Shown here: positions 37,343 to 46,244 of the stretch, in pieces
Layout of the letters: every line of letters begins with the position of its first letter
Position numbering within the stretch: the first letter of the stretch is position 1
DNA from: Geodermatophilus sp. DSM 44513
Lineage (GTDB): Bacteria > Actinomycetota > Actinomycetes > Mycobacteriales > Geodermatophilaceae
Reading direction: 5' to 3'
NCBI RefSeq assembly: GCF_032460525.1
Contig: NZ_CP135963.1
Location: 1,426,001 to 1,490,000 of the forward strand
Length of the DNA: 64,000 nucleotides
Translations under genes and position numbers: made by a program
Notes under the pieces: model-generated
Seen by the model: only the letters and a program-made list of their open reading frames with translations
Database searches by the model: none
What the model was told of the DNA's origin: nothing

Positions 37343-38869
37343 ATGACACGACCCACCGGTCGACGGGCGCCCGCACCGTCGTCCCCGCCCGTCCCCACCG
37401 GGGCCGCACCCGACCCCGGCCACCGAGGTCCCGAGGCCGGGACCGCCCCGCCCGTGCCCGCGCGGGCGTGGCGGGTGCTGGCGGTGACCGCCGTGGCGGT
37501 GTTCATGGGGTTCCTGGACGTCACGATCGTCAACATCGCCTTCCCCGACCTGCGCGCGAGCTTCCCGACGACGGACCTGGCCACGCTGTCCTGGGTCCTC
37601 AACGGCTACGGCATCGTGTTCGCCGCTGCCCTCGTCCCGATGGGCCGCTTCGCCGACCGTCTGGGCCGCCGCCGCGTCTTCCTCTCCGGGCTGGTCGTGT
37701 TCACCGTGGCCTCGGCCGCCTGCGGCCTGGCCTGGGACCCCGCCGTGCTGATCGCCGCGCGGGTGGTGCAGGCGCTGGGCGCGGCGGCCCTGGTGCCCGC
37801 CTCCCTGGCCCTGCTGCTGCCGGAGTTCCCGCTGCACCGCCGAGCCACGGCCACCGCCGTCTGGGGCGCCAGCGGGGCGGTGGCCGCCGCGACCGGGCCG
37901 GCCCTGGGCGGGCTGCTCGTGGCCTGGGGCGACTGGCGGTGGGTCTTCTTCGTCACCGTGCCGATCGGGCTGGCCGCGCTCGTGCCGGCGCGGCGGCTGC
38001 TGCACGAGACCCGCGGCGACACCCCGGACGGCGGCGGCCGTCCCGACCTGCTCGGAGCCGCACTGCTGGCCACGGCCATGGGCTCGCTGTCCCTGGCCAT
38101 CGTGCAGGGCCCCTCCTGGGGCTGGACCAGCGGCGGGGTGCTCACCGCCCTCGGCGCCGCCGCGGTGCTGACGGTGGCCTTCGTCGTCCGCTCGGCGCGG
38201 CACCGCGCCCCGGTCGTCGACCTCCGGCTGTTCCGGGTGCGCTCCTTCGCGGTCGCCAACGCCGGCATCCTCGTGTTCTCCCTGGGCTTCTACGCCCTGC
38301 TGCTGTGCAACGTCCTGTACCTCACCGACGTGTGGGGGTACGGCATCCTGCGCGCCGGGGTGGCCCTCACCCCCGGCCCGCTCACCGCGGCCGTCACCGC
38401 CGTGGTGGCCGGCCGGCTGGCCGACCGCTTCGGCCAGCGGGTGGTCGCCGTCCCCGGCGGGATCCTGTTCGCCGTGGGGGCGGCGCTGCTGGCCGCGTCG
38501 GCCTCCCGCACGCCGGACTACGCGCTCGGCTTCCTGCCGGCCACGGTGCTCACCGGCGCCGGCGTGGGCCTGACGCTGTCCTCCTTCGGCTCCGCCGCGG
38601 TCGCCGAACTGCCGCGCACCCAGTTCGCCACCGGCAGTGCGGTGACCGCCTGCGTCCGACAGATCGGTGCCGTGCTCGGCGTGGCGGGTCTGCTCGCCCT
38701 GGTCGGGGACACCACCGCGGACCTCGGCCGCTTCCAGGACGCCTGGTGGGCGATGGCGGCCACCGCGACCGCGGCGGCACTGCTGGCCGCCGCACTGGGC
38801 CGGGTGCGCGCCCGGGACGTCGGGACACCGGCGTCCGCGGCGGCCACCGCCGGCGCGGTGCAGCGATGA
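37343..38869 (+). CDS. DHA2-type (14-TMS) MFS drug exporter
   Basis: A 508-residue proton-driven exporter of the EmrB/QacA group. After a Pro-rich N-terminus (about 40 residues) come motif D1-like FMGFLDVTIVNIAFPDLRASF, motif A GRFADRLGRRRVFLSG, motif B region LIAARVVQALGAAALVPASLALLLPEF, and motif C GASGAVAAATGPALGGLL. The ATG at 37343 is well placed after the divergent gap. The stop overlaps the next ATG. The substrate is unknown. Confidence 0.9.
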   Translation: MTRPTGRRAPAPSSPPVPTGAAPDPGHRGPEAGTAPPVPARAWRVLAVTAVAVFMGFLDVTIVNIAFPDLRASFPTTDLATLSWVLNGYGIVFAAALVPMGRFADRLGRRRVFLSGLVVFTVASAACGLAWDPAVLIAARVVQALGAAALVPASLALLLPEFPLHRRATATAVWGASGAVAAATGPALGGLLVAWGDWRWVFFVTVPIGLAALVPARRLLHETRGDTPDGGGRPDLLGAALLATAMGSLSLAIVQGPSWGWTSGGVLTALGAAAVLTVAFVVRSARHRAPVVDLRLFRVRSFAVANAGILVFSLGFYALLLCNVLYLTDVWGYGILRAGVALTPGPLTAAVTAVVAGRLADRFGQRVVAVPGGILFAVGAALLAASASRTPDYALGFLPATVLTGAGVGLTLSSFGSAAVAELPRTQFATGSAVTACVRQIGAVLGVAGLLALVGDTTADLGRFQDAWWAMAATATAAALLAAALGRVRARDVGTPASAAATAGAVQR

Positions 38870-39669
38870 GCGCCGCCCGCACCGCCGCGCGGCTGCGCGA
38901 CCGCTACGGCCCCTGGACCGTGGTGACCGGCGCCTCCTCCGGCATCGGGCAGGCGTGCGCCGCGCACCTGGCCGCCGCTGGGCTGGACGTGGTGCTCGTC
39001 GCCCGCCGCGCCGACCTGCTCACCGGGCTCGCCGAACGGTTGCACGCCGAGCACGGCGGGCAGACCCGGGTCCTGCCCGTCGACCTCGCCGCGCCCACCG
39101 GCGCACGGCGGGTCGCCGAGCAGACCGCGGACCTCGACGTGGGCCTGCTGGTGCAGGCGGCCGGATTCGGCACCGCAGGGCGCTTCCTGGACGCCGACCT
39201 GGCCGAGCAGCTGGAGATGCTGGCGGTCAACTGCCAGGCCGTGCTGGACCTGGCGCACCGGTTCGCACCCCGGCTCGCCGCCCGCCCGACCGGTGGGGGG
39301 ATGGTGTTGTTCGGCTCCCTGGTGGGCCGGCAGGGCGCGCCGGGCGCGGCCCACTACGGCGCCACCAAGGCCTGGGTGCAGGCCCTCGGCGAGGCGCTGC
39401 ACGTCGAGCTCGCACCGCGCGGCGTCGACGTCCTGACTGCCACCCCGGGACCGGTGCGCAGCGGGTTCGCCGACCGCGCCGGCATGCGGCTGGACACGGC
39501 CGTGTCGGCCGAGCGGGTCGCCGCCGGCGCCCTCGAGGGGCTGGTGCGCGGTCGGATGACCGCATCACCCGGTGCCCTGAGCAAGCTGCTCGGCGGCTCG
39601 CTGGGCCCCCTGCCGCGACCACTGCGGACCCGCGTCATGAGCCGGGTCGTGCGCTCGCTGACCGCATGA
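38866..39669 (+). CDS. Short-chain dehydrogenase/reductase
   Basis: A 267-residue SDR. TGASSGIGQA (about residues 22-31) is the cofactor motif, an Arg after the second strand (VLVARRADLL) suggests NADP(H), and the catalytic set is Ser in VLFGSLVG with YGATK. The usual NAG motif is QAAG here. It overlaps the MFS gene (ATGA), so it is expressed with the exporter. It may act on the exported compound. Confidence 0.88.
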   Translation: MSAARTAARLRDRYGPWTVVTGASSGIGQACAAHLAAAGLDVVLVARRADLLTGLAERLHAEHGGQTRVLPVDLAAPTGARRVAEQTADLDVGLLVQAAGFGTAGRFLDADLAEQLEMLAVNCQAVLDLAHRFAPRLAARPTGGGMVLFGSLVGRQGAPGAAHYGATKAWVQALGEALHVELAPRGVDVLTATPGPVRSGFADRAGMRLDTAVSAERVAAGALEGLVRGRMTASPGALSKLLGGSLGPLPRPLRTRVMSRVVRSLTA

Positions 39670-40243
39670 CCCGGCCGGCCGGGTGTGGCACGGCGGCGCT
39701 CCGGCGCACTCACCGGGCGGACGAGCCGCCGCAACAGGTCACCGTCCGGATGCAGGACCGATCGGCTGTCGACACGCGGAGGTCGAGCAGTCGGCCAGGT
39801 CCCTCGATCTCGGCGTCGCCGGTCGAGGGCGGCGGGGCCGGGTGGAGGTGACGTCCGCGCCGGCCCGCCATCCGTGGGGCCGTGTCCGCCTCTTCGCTGA
39901 TGTGGACGGTCGCCTAGGTGACTGCCGTGAGCGTGCGCTCGTGCCCCTCCAGCGGGGGGTCCGGTACCGAGCTTGCCGGCGCCTCGGCTGGTGGAGACGT
40001 CCCCGGCACGTTCCGCAGGACGATCCCCGTCCGAGTCGGGCTGGAGGCACGGTGGGGGCGACGCCCGCACGGTCGCGCCGTGCTGCGGAGTTGGTGGCAG
40101 CCATCACCGCGCCCGACGGCGAGCTGCCCTACGAGCAGACCGACGTCTTCACCGAGTAGCAGGCTGCCGGCCTCTGACCTGTCCTCCGCGTTCCCGTCTG
40201 GCGCCATCGCCGACCCTGCGGAGTAGGCGCTGCTGGCCGGCGG
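39670..40243. other. Intergenic stretch with a possible relic
   Basis: No complete gene. The plus strand ends one frame with RRAAELVAAITAPDGELPYEQTDVFTE and a stop at 40157-40159, which has gene-like codon use but no start or recognisable family. It may be the tail of a lost gene. I see no other signal. Confidence 0.45.
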
Positions 40244-40468
40244 TCACGCCGCCCTGATCGCCGAACCGGACCCGCGGCCAGGGACCAGCGCAGTCGTAGT
40301 GCGTGCCTGGGCCAGCGCGTCGGCCACGTCCGCTACGCGTTGCCAGTCCGCCACGGACAGCCGTACCAGCGCCGCGGCGGGGGCCACGCCGAGCAGGTCG
40401 AGGACTTCCCGCTGAGCGTGGGTGGGGCGGCGGGCCTCGGACACATCGGTGTGCGGATCGTGGAACAT
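40244..40468 (-). CDS. Hypothetical 74-residue protein
   Basis: ATG at 40468 has a strong ribosome site (GAGGAGG, five bases upstream). The product reads PTHAQREVLDLLGVAPAAALVRLSVADWQRVADVADALAQARTT, two amphipathic helices, and ends in a short Gly/Ser tail. No family is recognised. The clear ribosome site and codon pattern support a real gene despite the decayed surroundings. Confidence 0.6.
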   Translation of the reverse strand: MFHDPHTDVSEARRPTHAQREVLDLLGVAPAAALVRLSVADWQRVADVADALAQARTTTALVPGRGSGSAIRAA

Positions 40469-40729
40469 GTCGCCCTCCTCGGCGCGGTGGGTGCAGGAGA
40501 GAACCGATCGCGGCACGGCATCAGCCACGTGGTGCTGCGGGGCGCTGAAGCCGCCGGACGTCGTGCCACGCGTGTCCGCATTCCGGCCCAGGTGACCGGC
40601 GTTCGTCGGGCCGCGTGGAGAGCACTCAACCTGCCACTACGCTGTGCGGGCAGTCAAGCACTCCACGTGAGCGGGTCCGGTCGACACGCTGTCCGGCCCG
40701 TGCCGTACCGCCGGCGGCCCGGCTCGGCG

Positions 40730-40870
40730 TCAGGGGACCACGTCGCCGAGGCGCCGAACTCCTGCGGTGAGTCGTTCCTCGATGGCGCCGGCGTAGCTGA
40801 GGCGGAGGTGGGGTGCGGGCGGCTCGGCGACGAAGGAGGGCCGTCCGGCTCCGATGAGCAGGTCGCGGTC
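40730..40870 (-). pseudogene. C-terminal remnant of a MocR-type aminotransferase-like regulator
   Basis: The minus strand reads DLLIGAGRPSFVAEPPAPHLRLSYAGAIEERLTAGVRRLGDVV to a stop at 40730. This matches the end of the aminotransferase-like domain of MocR/GntR-PLP proteins (GRPFF...PAPHLRLSFA...GVRRLA pattern). Nothing of the HTH or the rest of the PLP domain is found upstream, so it is a relic. Confidence 0.6.
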
Positions 40871-41175
40871 GCGTGCGTGGGCGGTGCGTTCGACGTGGCG
40901 GCGTCGGGCGGCGGCGCTCATGGGTGCAGGCCGCCCCGCGGTGGCGCGGCCGGTGCCACTCACGGCAGACGGCGGCGCAGCTCGGCGGCCAGGTGGTCGC
41001 GGCGTCGCCGGAGCGCGGTGGTCAGCCGGTGCCTCCGTCCGGCCTCCGGTGGGCCTGGAGTCCGTCCCGGTCGACCGGTTCTCCCCTGCCGGTGAGGACC
41101 ACTGCGGGCCCGCTGCTCGAGACCACGGACGGCGGCTCCGCCCCTGGTCGCTCGTGCGACGGGCGGGACAAGGTC

Positions 41176-41212
41176 TTGACTGTCTTCATGACGCCCGTCA
41201 CATTTCCGTGAC
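41176..41212 (+). promoter_or_regulatory. Candidate promoter and inverted repeat upstream of the AraC-type gene
   Basis: TTGACT (41176-41181), 17 bases, CACATT (41199-41204) is a reasonable -35/-10 pair. The inverted repeat GTCAC (41197-41201), six bases, GTGAC (41208-41212) covers the -10 and would suit a dimeric regulator. The start codon is about 85 bases downstream. Confidence 0.5.
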
Positions 41213-41295
41213 ATGGTCCATCGGGTGCGTCGGGCCGGATGTCCACGACGCCGTCCCGCGGGGTCCGCCACGCGGCAGGTGACGAGAGGGTGCGG

Positions 41296-42282
41296 ATGAC
41301 CGAGGTGCTGGGTCGCTACCGTCTCGTCGGCTCGTCCGACCTGGACGAGGCCCGCGAGCGGGTCGGCGAGGTCTTCTGCCCCCACGGACTCGAGCCCGTG
41401 GGGACCCGAGCGGGTGGCCGCCCGCAGGCGGTGCGCTTCAACTCCGTGACCTTCGGGGCGGTGGGGCTGTCGTACCTGTCCTACGGCAGGACGGTGCGGA
41501 TCCGCCCGCAGCCACTGCAGTCCTTCGTCCTGGTCCAGGTGCCGCTGAGGGGCCGGGCGGTCGTGCGCACCGGCGGGCGCGAGGTCGTGTCGGACCGTCG
41601 CGTCGCCTCCGTCCCCGACCCCGAGGCGGACCTGGACATGACCTGGGAGGACGGCAACGCCCAGCTCATCGTCCGGGTCGACCGGCAGGCCCTGGAAGCC
41701 CAGCTGTACCGCCTGCTGGGTCGGCCGCCGGCCAAGCCGCTGCGCCTGGCGACGAGCCTGGACACCACGACCCGGGCGGCACGCTCCTGGCTGTCGACGG
41801 TCGAGCTGCTGCGCGCGGACCTCGACGGGCCGGGCGGACTCCGGCACCCGGTGCTCCAGACCCAGGCCGAGCGGCTGGTGATGAGCCAGCTGCTCGCCGC
41901 CATCCCGCACTCCTCCTCGGCGGAGCTCGCGGCGATCGGCGGGGACGGCACGCCGCCGGTGCCCCGGGTGATCCGCCGTGCCGATCAGCTGATCACCGGT
42001 CACTGTCGCGAGCCGCTCACCGTGGAGGACGTCGCCGAGGCGGTGGGCCTGTCCGTGCGCAGCCTGCAGGAGGGGTTCCGCCGGCACCTGGACACCACGC
42101 CCACGGCCCGGCTCAGGGAGGCCCGGCTGGCCGGCGTCCGGGCGGAGCTCGCCGCCTGTGACCCGGCCCGGACGACGGTCTCCCGGGTGGCGGCCGACTG
42201 GGGTCTCCACCACCTCGGGCGGTTCGCCCTCGCCTACCGGGAGCGGTTCGGTGAGTCCCCGTCGGACACCCTGCGGAACTGA
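41296..42282 (+). CDS. AraC-family transcriptional regulator
   Basis: A 328-residue activator. The N-terminal part resembles the AraC_binding_2 domain (VTFGAVGLSYLSYGRTVRIRPQPLQSFVLVQVPLRG), and the C-terminal 100 residues carry the two helix-turn-helix motifs (VEDVAEAVGLSVRSLQEGFRRHLDTTP and TVSRVAADWGLHHLGRFALAYRERFGESPSDTLR). ATG 41296 follows GAGAGGG. It stands just upstream of, and in line with, the five-gene oxidative run 42404-48567 and probably activates it. Confidence 0.92.
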   Translation: MTEVLGRYRLVGSSDLDEARERVGEVFCPHGLEPVGTRAGGRPQAVRFNSVTFGAVGLSYLSYGRTVRIRPQPLQSFVLVQVPLRGRAVVRTGGREVVSDRRVASVPDPEADLDMTWEDGNAQLIVRVDRQALEAQLYRLLGRPPAKPLRLATSLDTTTRAARSWLSTVELLRADLDGPGGLRHPVLQTQAERLVMSQLLAAIPHSSSAELAAIGGDGTPPVPRVIRRADQLITGHCREPLTVEDVAEAVGLSVRSLQEGFRRHLDTTPTARLREARLAGVRAELAACDPARTTVSRVAADWGLHHLGRFALAYRERFGESPSDTLRN

Positions 42283-42300
42283 GCGGCGCGCACGCCGCTC
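42281..42300 (+). terminator. Short hairpin at the end of the AraC-type gene
   Basis: GAGCGGCG (42281-42288) pairs with CGCCGCTC (42293-42300) over a four-base loop, overlapping the end of the stop codon. It could end the regulator transcript and isolate it from the following operon. Confidence 0.6.
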
Positions 42301-42403
42301 CCGGCCACGGGGAACGGACACCGACCGCGTCGATCGGATGGCCGTGGGTGTCCCCGTGACGGACCCTTCGACACAGCCCCGACCCGCCCTGGAGGTAGCA
42401 GCA

Positions 42404-43177
42404 GTGTCCGTGCTCGCCACGCTGATCGGTGCCACCCGGTCCGGTTCCGTCACGGTCGTCGACCTGACGACCCCGCTGCAGGAGTCGACGCCGATCCTCG
42501 AGCTGCCGCCGCCGTTCGCCAACACCAGCCGCTTCCGCCTGGAGGAGCTGTCGCGGTACGACGACCGTGGCCCGGCCTGGTACTGGAACGACATCCACAC
42601 CGGCGAGCACACCGGCACCCACCTGGACGCCCCGAACCACTGGGTCACCGGTCGGGACGGCCTGGACGTGTCGCAGGCGCCGCTGTCCACCCTCGTCGCG
42701 CCGGCGGTCGTCATCGACCGGAGCGCCGAGGCCGCCGACGACGCCGACTTCCTGCTGCAGGTCGAGCACGTCCGGGACTGGGAGGCCGAGCACGGCCCAC
42801 TGCCCGACGGCGGCTGGCTGCTCTACCGCACCGGGTGGGCCGCCCGCGGGAACGACGCCGCGGCGTTCGCGAACGCCGACGAGCGCGGCCCGCACACCCC
42901 GGGGGTCGCCCCGGAGTGTGCGCGCTGGCTGGCCCGGGAGACCCCGATCTGCGGGCTCGGCGTGGAGACCGTGGGCACCGACGCGGGACAGGCGTCGGGC
43001 TTCGAGCCGGCGTTCCCCTGCCACTCGGAGCTCATGGGCGCGGGCAAGTTCGGCCTGACCAGCCTGCGCGACCTCGACCGGCTCCCGCCGACGGGTGCGG
43101 TGCTGGTGGTGTGCCCGCTGCCCATCGTCGGTGGGTCGGGCAGCCCGGCCCGCGTGCTCGCCCTGGTCGAGGGCTGA
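42404..43177 (+). CDS. Cyclase-family metal-dependent hydrolase (kynurenine formamidase / isatin hydrolase-like)
   Basis: A 257-residue member of the cyclase family, GTG 42404 seven bases after GGAGG. The hallmark metal site HTGEHTGTHLDAPNHW is present, with GVAPECARWLARETPICGLGVETVGTDAG later on. Characterised relatives open amide bonds: KynB cleaves N-formylkynurenine and isatin hydrolase opens isatin to isatinate. Both fit the neighbouring aminobenzoate-type genes. Which substrate is used is inference. It is the first gene of the run behind the AraC-type regulator, one base ahead of the next. Confidence 0.85.
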   Translation: MSVLATLIGATRSGSVTVVDLTTPLQESTPILELPPPFANTSRFRLEELSRYDDRGPAWYWNDIHTGEHTGTHLDAPNHWVTGRDGLDVSQAPLSTLVAPAVVIDRSAEAADDADFLLQVEHVRDWEAEHGPLPDGGWLLYRTGWAARGNDAAAFANADERGPHTPGVAPECARWLARETPICGLGVETVGTDAGQASGFEPAFPCHSELMGAGKFGLTSLRDLDRLPPTGAVLVVCPLPIVGGSGSPARVLALVEG

Positions 43178-43178
43178 C

Positions 43179-44810
43179 GTGCCGGTGCACCCCAGCGCCG
43201 CGGACGCGGTGGTCGTCGGTGGTGGCATCAACGGCCTCGTCGCCTCCGCACGCCTGGCCGCGGCCGGGTGGTCGGTGGCCCTGGTCGACGACCACGACCG
43301 GATCGGTGGGTTCATCGACGCCGAGGAACGGACCCTGCCGGGCTACGTCCACGACACCTGGTCGAGCTGGCACCCGCTGTTCGTGACCGGCCCGGCGTAT
43401 GCCGCGTTCGGCGCCGACCTGCACCGCCACGGCCTCGAGTACGTCAACTCCGACGGTCCGGTGACGGCCACCGTGGCCGACGACGGCTCGGTCGCGATGG
43501 CACACCGAGACGTCGACCGGACGGTGGACGGCTTCACCGAACCGGCCGACCGTGACGCCTACCGGGCGATGGTCACCAGGTTCGGTGCCCACGCCGCCGG
43601 GATCGGCGGGCTGCTCGGGGCCGAACTGCACGCACCGTCACTGCTCGGGCCCCTCGCCACCCTGACGCGAGCGGCCGGCCGCGCCGGCCTCGAGGAGTAC
43701 GCGCGGGACGCGCTGACGTCGGGTCGGTCCTGGACGCGGGCCCGGTTCACCGGTCCCGAGACGGACCGGTTGTGGGCTCCCTGGCTGCTGCACGCGGGGC
43801 TGGCGCCGGACTCCGCCTCCGGCGGTCTCATGGTGCCGGTCTTCGCCGCGACCCTGCACGGGGCCGGGCTCCCGGTCGTCGTCGGCGGGGCCGGCAACTT
43901 CCTGACCGCCTGGGAGCGGTTGCTGGCCGAACTCGGCGTCGCCGTGCACACCGGACGCAGGGTGGAGCGGATCCTGCTCCGCGACGGGACGGCGACCGGC
44001 GTGGCGGGCGACGGGTTCGAGATCACCGCCCACCGCGCCGTGCTCGCCTCGGTCACCCCCGGAGCGCTGTACGGCTCGCTGTTGCCGTCCGGCGCGGTGC
44101 CCACCGTGGTGTCCGAGGCCGCCGCCCGGTACCGCCCGGGCCGGGCCGCGATGCAGGTCCACGTCGCACTGTCCGGTCCGGTCCCGTGGGCCGACCCGCG
44201 GCTCACCGACGTGCCGCTCGTGCACCTCTCGGACGGCTCGTCGTCGACGGGGATCGCCTGTGCGGAGGCGGAGGCCGGCCTGCTGCCCCGGCGTCCCACC
44301 GTCGTCGTCGGCCAGCAGCACGTGCTCGACCCCTCGCGCGTCCCGGCCGGTGCTGCGGCGCTGTGGCTGCAGCTGCAGGAGCTGCCGTCCGTCCCGGTCG
44401 GTGACGCGGCGGGGGAGCTCGACACGGGCGGTGGCTGGGACGCCGGCCTCGCCGAGGGCTATGCCCACCGGGTGCTCGACCGTGTCGCGGCGCACGCTCC
44501 GGGCCTGCACGAGCTGGTGCGGGGGATCGACGTCATCACGCCGGACGCCGTCGAGGCGCACAACCCGAACGCGGTGGGCGGTGACCCCTACGCGGGCTCG
44601 GCGGAGCTGGACCAGAACTTCTGGTGGCGCCCGCTGCCGACCCCGGGCGGGCACGCCACACCGGTGGGTCGGCTCTGGCAGATCGGTGCCGCGACGCACC
44701 CCGGTCCGGGGCTGGGTGGTGCGTCGGGCTTCCTGGTCGCCGACCGGCTCGCCGCCCCGAGCCGTGCCGCCCGCCTCGCCGGGCGGCTGCAGCACGCCCG
44801 ACGACGGTAG
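43179..44810 (+). CDS. Phytoene-desaturase-like FAD-dependent oxidoreductase
   Basis: A 543-residue flavoprotein with an N-terminal dinucleotide fold (AVVVGGGINGLVASARLAAAGWSVALVDD), the RIGGF second motif and a C-terminal FAD-contacting region (RLWQIGAATHPGPGLGGASGFLVADRLA). This is the NAD(P)/FAD family that includes phytoene dehydrogenases and many catabolic amine or alcohol oxidases. No carotenoid genes are nearby, so a role on the catabolic substrate is more likely. GTG 43179 gives translation directly after the cyclase gene. Confidence 0.85.
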   Translation: MPVHPSAADAVVVGGGINGLVASARLAAAGWSVALVDDHDRIGGFIDAEERTLPGYVHDTWSSWHPLFVTGPAYAAFGADLHRHGLEYVNSDGPVTATVADDGSVAMAHRDVDRTVDGFTEPADRDAYRAMVTRFGAHAAGIGGLLGAELHAPSLLGPLATLTRAAGRAGLEEYARDALTSGRSWTRARFTGPETDRLWAPWLLHAGLAPDSASGGLMVPVFAATLHGAGLPVVVGGAGNFLTAWERLLAELGVAVHTGRRVERILLRDGTATGVAGDGFEITAHRAVLASVTPGALYGSLLPSGAVPTVVSEAAARYRPGRAAMQVHVALSGPVPWADPRLTDVPLVHLSDGSSSTGIACAEAEAGLLPRRPTVVVGQQHVLDPSRVPAGAAALWLQLQELPSVPVGDAAGELDTGGGWDAGLAEGYAHRVLDRVAAHAPGLHELVRGIDVITPDAVEAHNPNAVGGDPYAGSAELDQNFWWRPLPTPGGHATPVGRLWQIGAATHPGPGLGGASGFLVADRLAAPSRAARLAGRLQHARRR

Positions 44811-44823
44811 GACGGGGCGGACC

Positions 44824-44848
44824 CCCGCGGTCCTCCGCGCACCGCGGG
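44824..44848 (+). terminator. Intercistronic hairpin
   Basis: CCCGCGGT (44824-44831) pairs with ACCGCGGG (44841-44848) over a nine-base loop in the 150-base gap before the LLM monooxygenase gene. It could reduce read-through. Confidence 0.55.
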
Positions 44849-44961
44849 AGTCAGGCCGCCCCGGCGAGGACAGGTGCCGGCCCACCGGCACGCCTCGAGG
44901 CGACAGCCGAGTGCCACTGACCGTCCGGCACACCCCCCCCGACGAGGACAGGAGACCTCCA

Positions 44962-46062
44962 GTGACGCGCCCGCTCACCTCGGCCCAGCACTTCACGCTC
45001 GGCCTGTTCAGCCCCAACTGCTCCTCCGGCCTGGCCGTCACGAAGGTCCCCGAACGCTGGTCGGGCAGCTGGGCGGACAACCTCCGGCTGGCGCGGCTGT
45101 CCGACGACGTCGGCATCGACTTCCTCCTGCCGATCGCCCGCTGGATCGGCTACGGCGGGGAGACGAACTTCCACGAGAGCGTCCTCGAACCGGTGGCCTG
45201 GGCGGCCGGGCTGCTCGCCGCGACCTCCCGGGTCACGGTCTTCGCCACCGTGCACACCGCGTTCAACCACCCCGTGGTGACCGCCAAGCAGCTCGCCACG
45301 GTCGACCAGATCGGCGGGGGGCGCGCGGGGATCAACATCGTCGCCGGGTGGAACAAGCCCGAGTACGACACCTTCGGCGTCGACCTCCCGACCGACCACG
45401 ACGACCGGTACGCGCTGGCCCAGGAGTGGTGGGACGTGGTGCGCCGCATCTGGACCTCGGCGGAACCGTTCGACCACGACGGTCGCTTCTTTCACCTGCG
45501 ACACGTCGAGGGCGCCCCGAAGCCGGTCGCCGGCCCCCTGCCGGTGCTCAACGCCGGGTCGTCCGAGCAGGGGCGGCAGTTCGCCGCACGCAACGCGGAC
45601 TTCGCCTTCACGATCGTGGGCGGGCCGCAGGACGGCCGGGGTGTCGTCGAGTCGGTCACGGCGCAGGCCCGCGAGGACCACGGCCGGTCGGCCGGCGTCC
45701 TCACCCTGGGCCACGTCGTCTGCCGGCCGACGCGAGCGGAGGCGGAGGAGTACCTGCACCACTACGCCGAGGAGAACGCGGACTGGTCGGCTGTGGACAA
45801 CCTCATGGCGTTGCAGGGCCTGCACGCGCAGTCCTTCACCCCGGACATGCTGGCCACCTTCCGGTCGCGGTTCGCCGCGGGGCACGGCAGCTGCCCGCTG
45901 GTCGGCAGCCCCGACGACGTGGCCGAGCAGATCGCGCAGTTCGCCCAGGCCGGGTTCGCCGGCATGACGCTGGCGTTCGTCGACTACGTCGGGGAACTCG
46001 AGTACTTCGCGCAGGAGGTCATGCCCCGCCTGGAGGCCAGGGGCGTGCGCACGCCGCGGTGA
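44962..46062 (+). CDS. LLM-class flavin-dependent monooxygenase (RutA/SfnG-like)
   Basis: A 366-residue luciferase-like TIM-barrel enzyme. The N-terminus LGLFSPNCSSGLAVTKVPERW, the stretch LARLSDDVGIDFLLPIARWIGYGG, and RAGINIVAGWNKPEYDTFGVDL place it with RutA/SfnG-type two-component monooxygenases, which use reduced FMN from a separate reductase to attack ring amides or sulfones. No flavin reductase gene is visible in the window. GTG 44962. In this cluster it may open or hydroxylate a heterocyclic ring. Confidence 0.88.
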   Translation: MTRPLTSAQHFTLGLFSPNCSSGLAVTKVPERWSGSWADNLRLARLSDDVGIDFLLPIARWIGYGGETNFHESVLEPVAWAAGLLAATSRVTVFATVHTAFNHPVVTAKQLATVDQIGGGRAGINIVAGWNKPEYDTFGVDLPTDHDDRYALAQEWWDVVRRIWTSAEPFDHDGRFFHLRHVEGAPKPVAGPLPVLNAGSSEQGRQFAARNADFAFTIVGGPQDGRGVVESVTAQAREDHGRSAGVLTLGHVVCRPTRAEAEEYLHHYAEENADWSAVDNLMALQGLHAQSFTPDMLATFRSRFAAGHGSCPLVGSPDDVAEQIAQFAQAGFAGMTLAFVDYVGELEYFAQEVMPRLEARGVRTPR

Positions 46063-46070
46063 GCACCCCG

Positions 46071-46103
46071 CCCCGTCGGGCGCGGACCGGCCGCTCGACG
46101 GGG
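46071..46103 (+). terminator. Intercistronic hairpin after the LLM gene
   Basis: CCCCGTCG (46071-46078) pairs with CGACGGGG (46096-46103) over a 17-base loop, nine bases after the stop codon. The longer loop makes it a weaker candidate than others in the window. Confidence 0.5.
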
Positions 46104-46244
46104 TCCCGCGTGCGCAGGACGGACTGACCCCGCGCATCGCGGATGTCAGCCCGGTACCGGCTCCTCCTACCGTCGGACCAGCCCCCACCGGGGACGAGTC
46201 GTCGGCCGGAGGGCCGGACGACGGTGGCCGATCGAGGAGGACGC

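Noticed and set aside
41022..41246. 74-residue minus-strand frame upstream of the AraC-type gene
   Set aside because: It overlaps the promoter region, lacks a good ribosome site and shows no conserved pattern.
43179..44810. Carotenoid desaturase role for the phytoene-desaturase-like enzyme
   Set aside because: No phytoene synthase, cyclase or other carotenoid gene lies nearby, and the gene sits inside a catabolic run; the family is broad.
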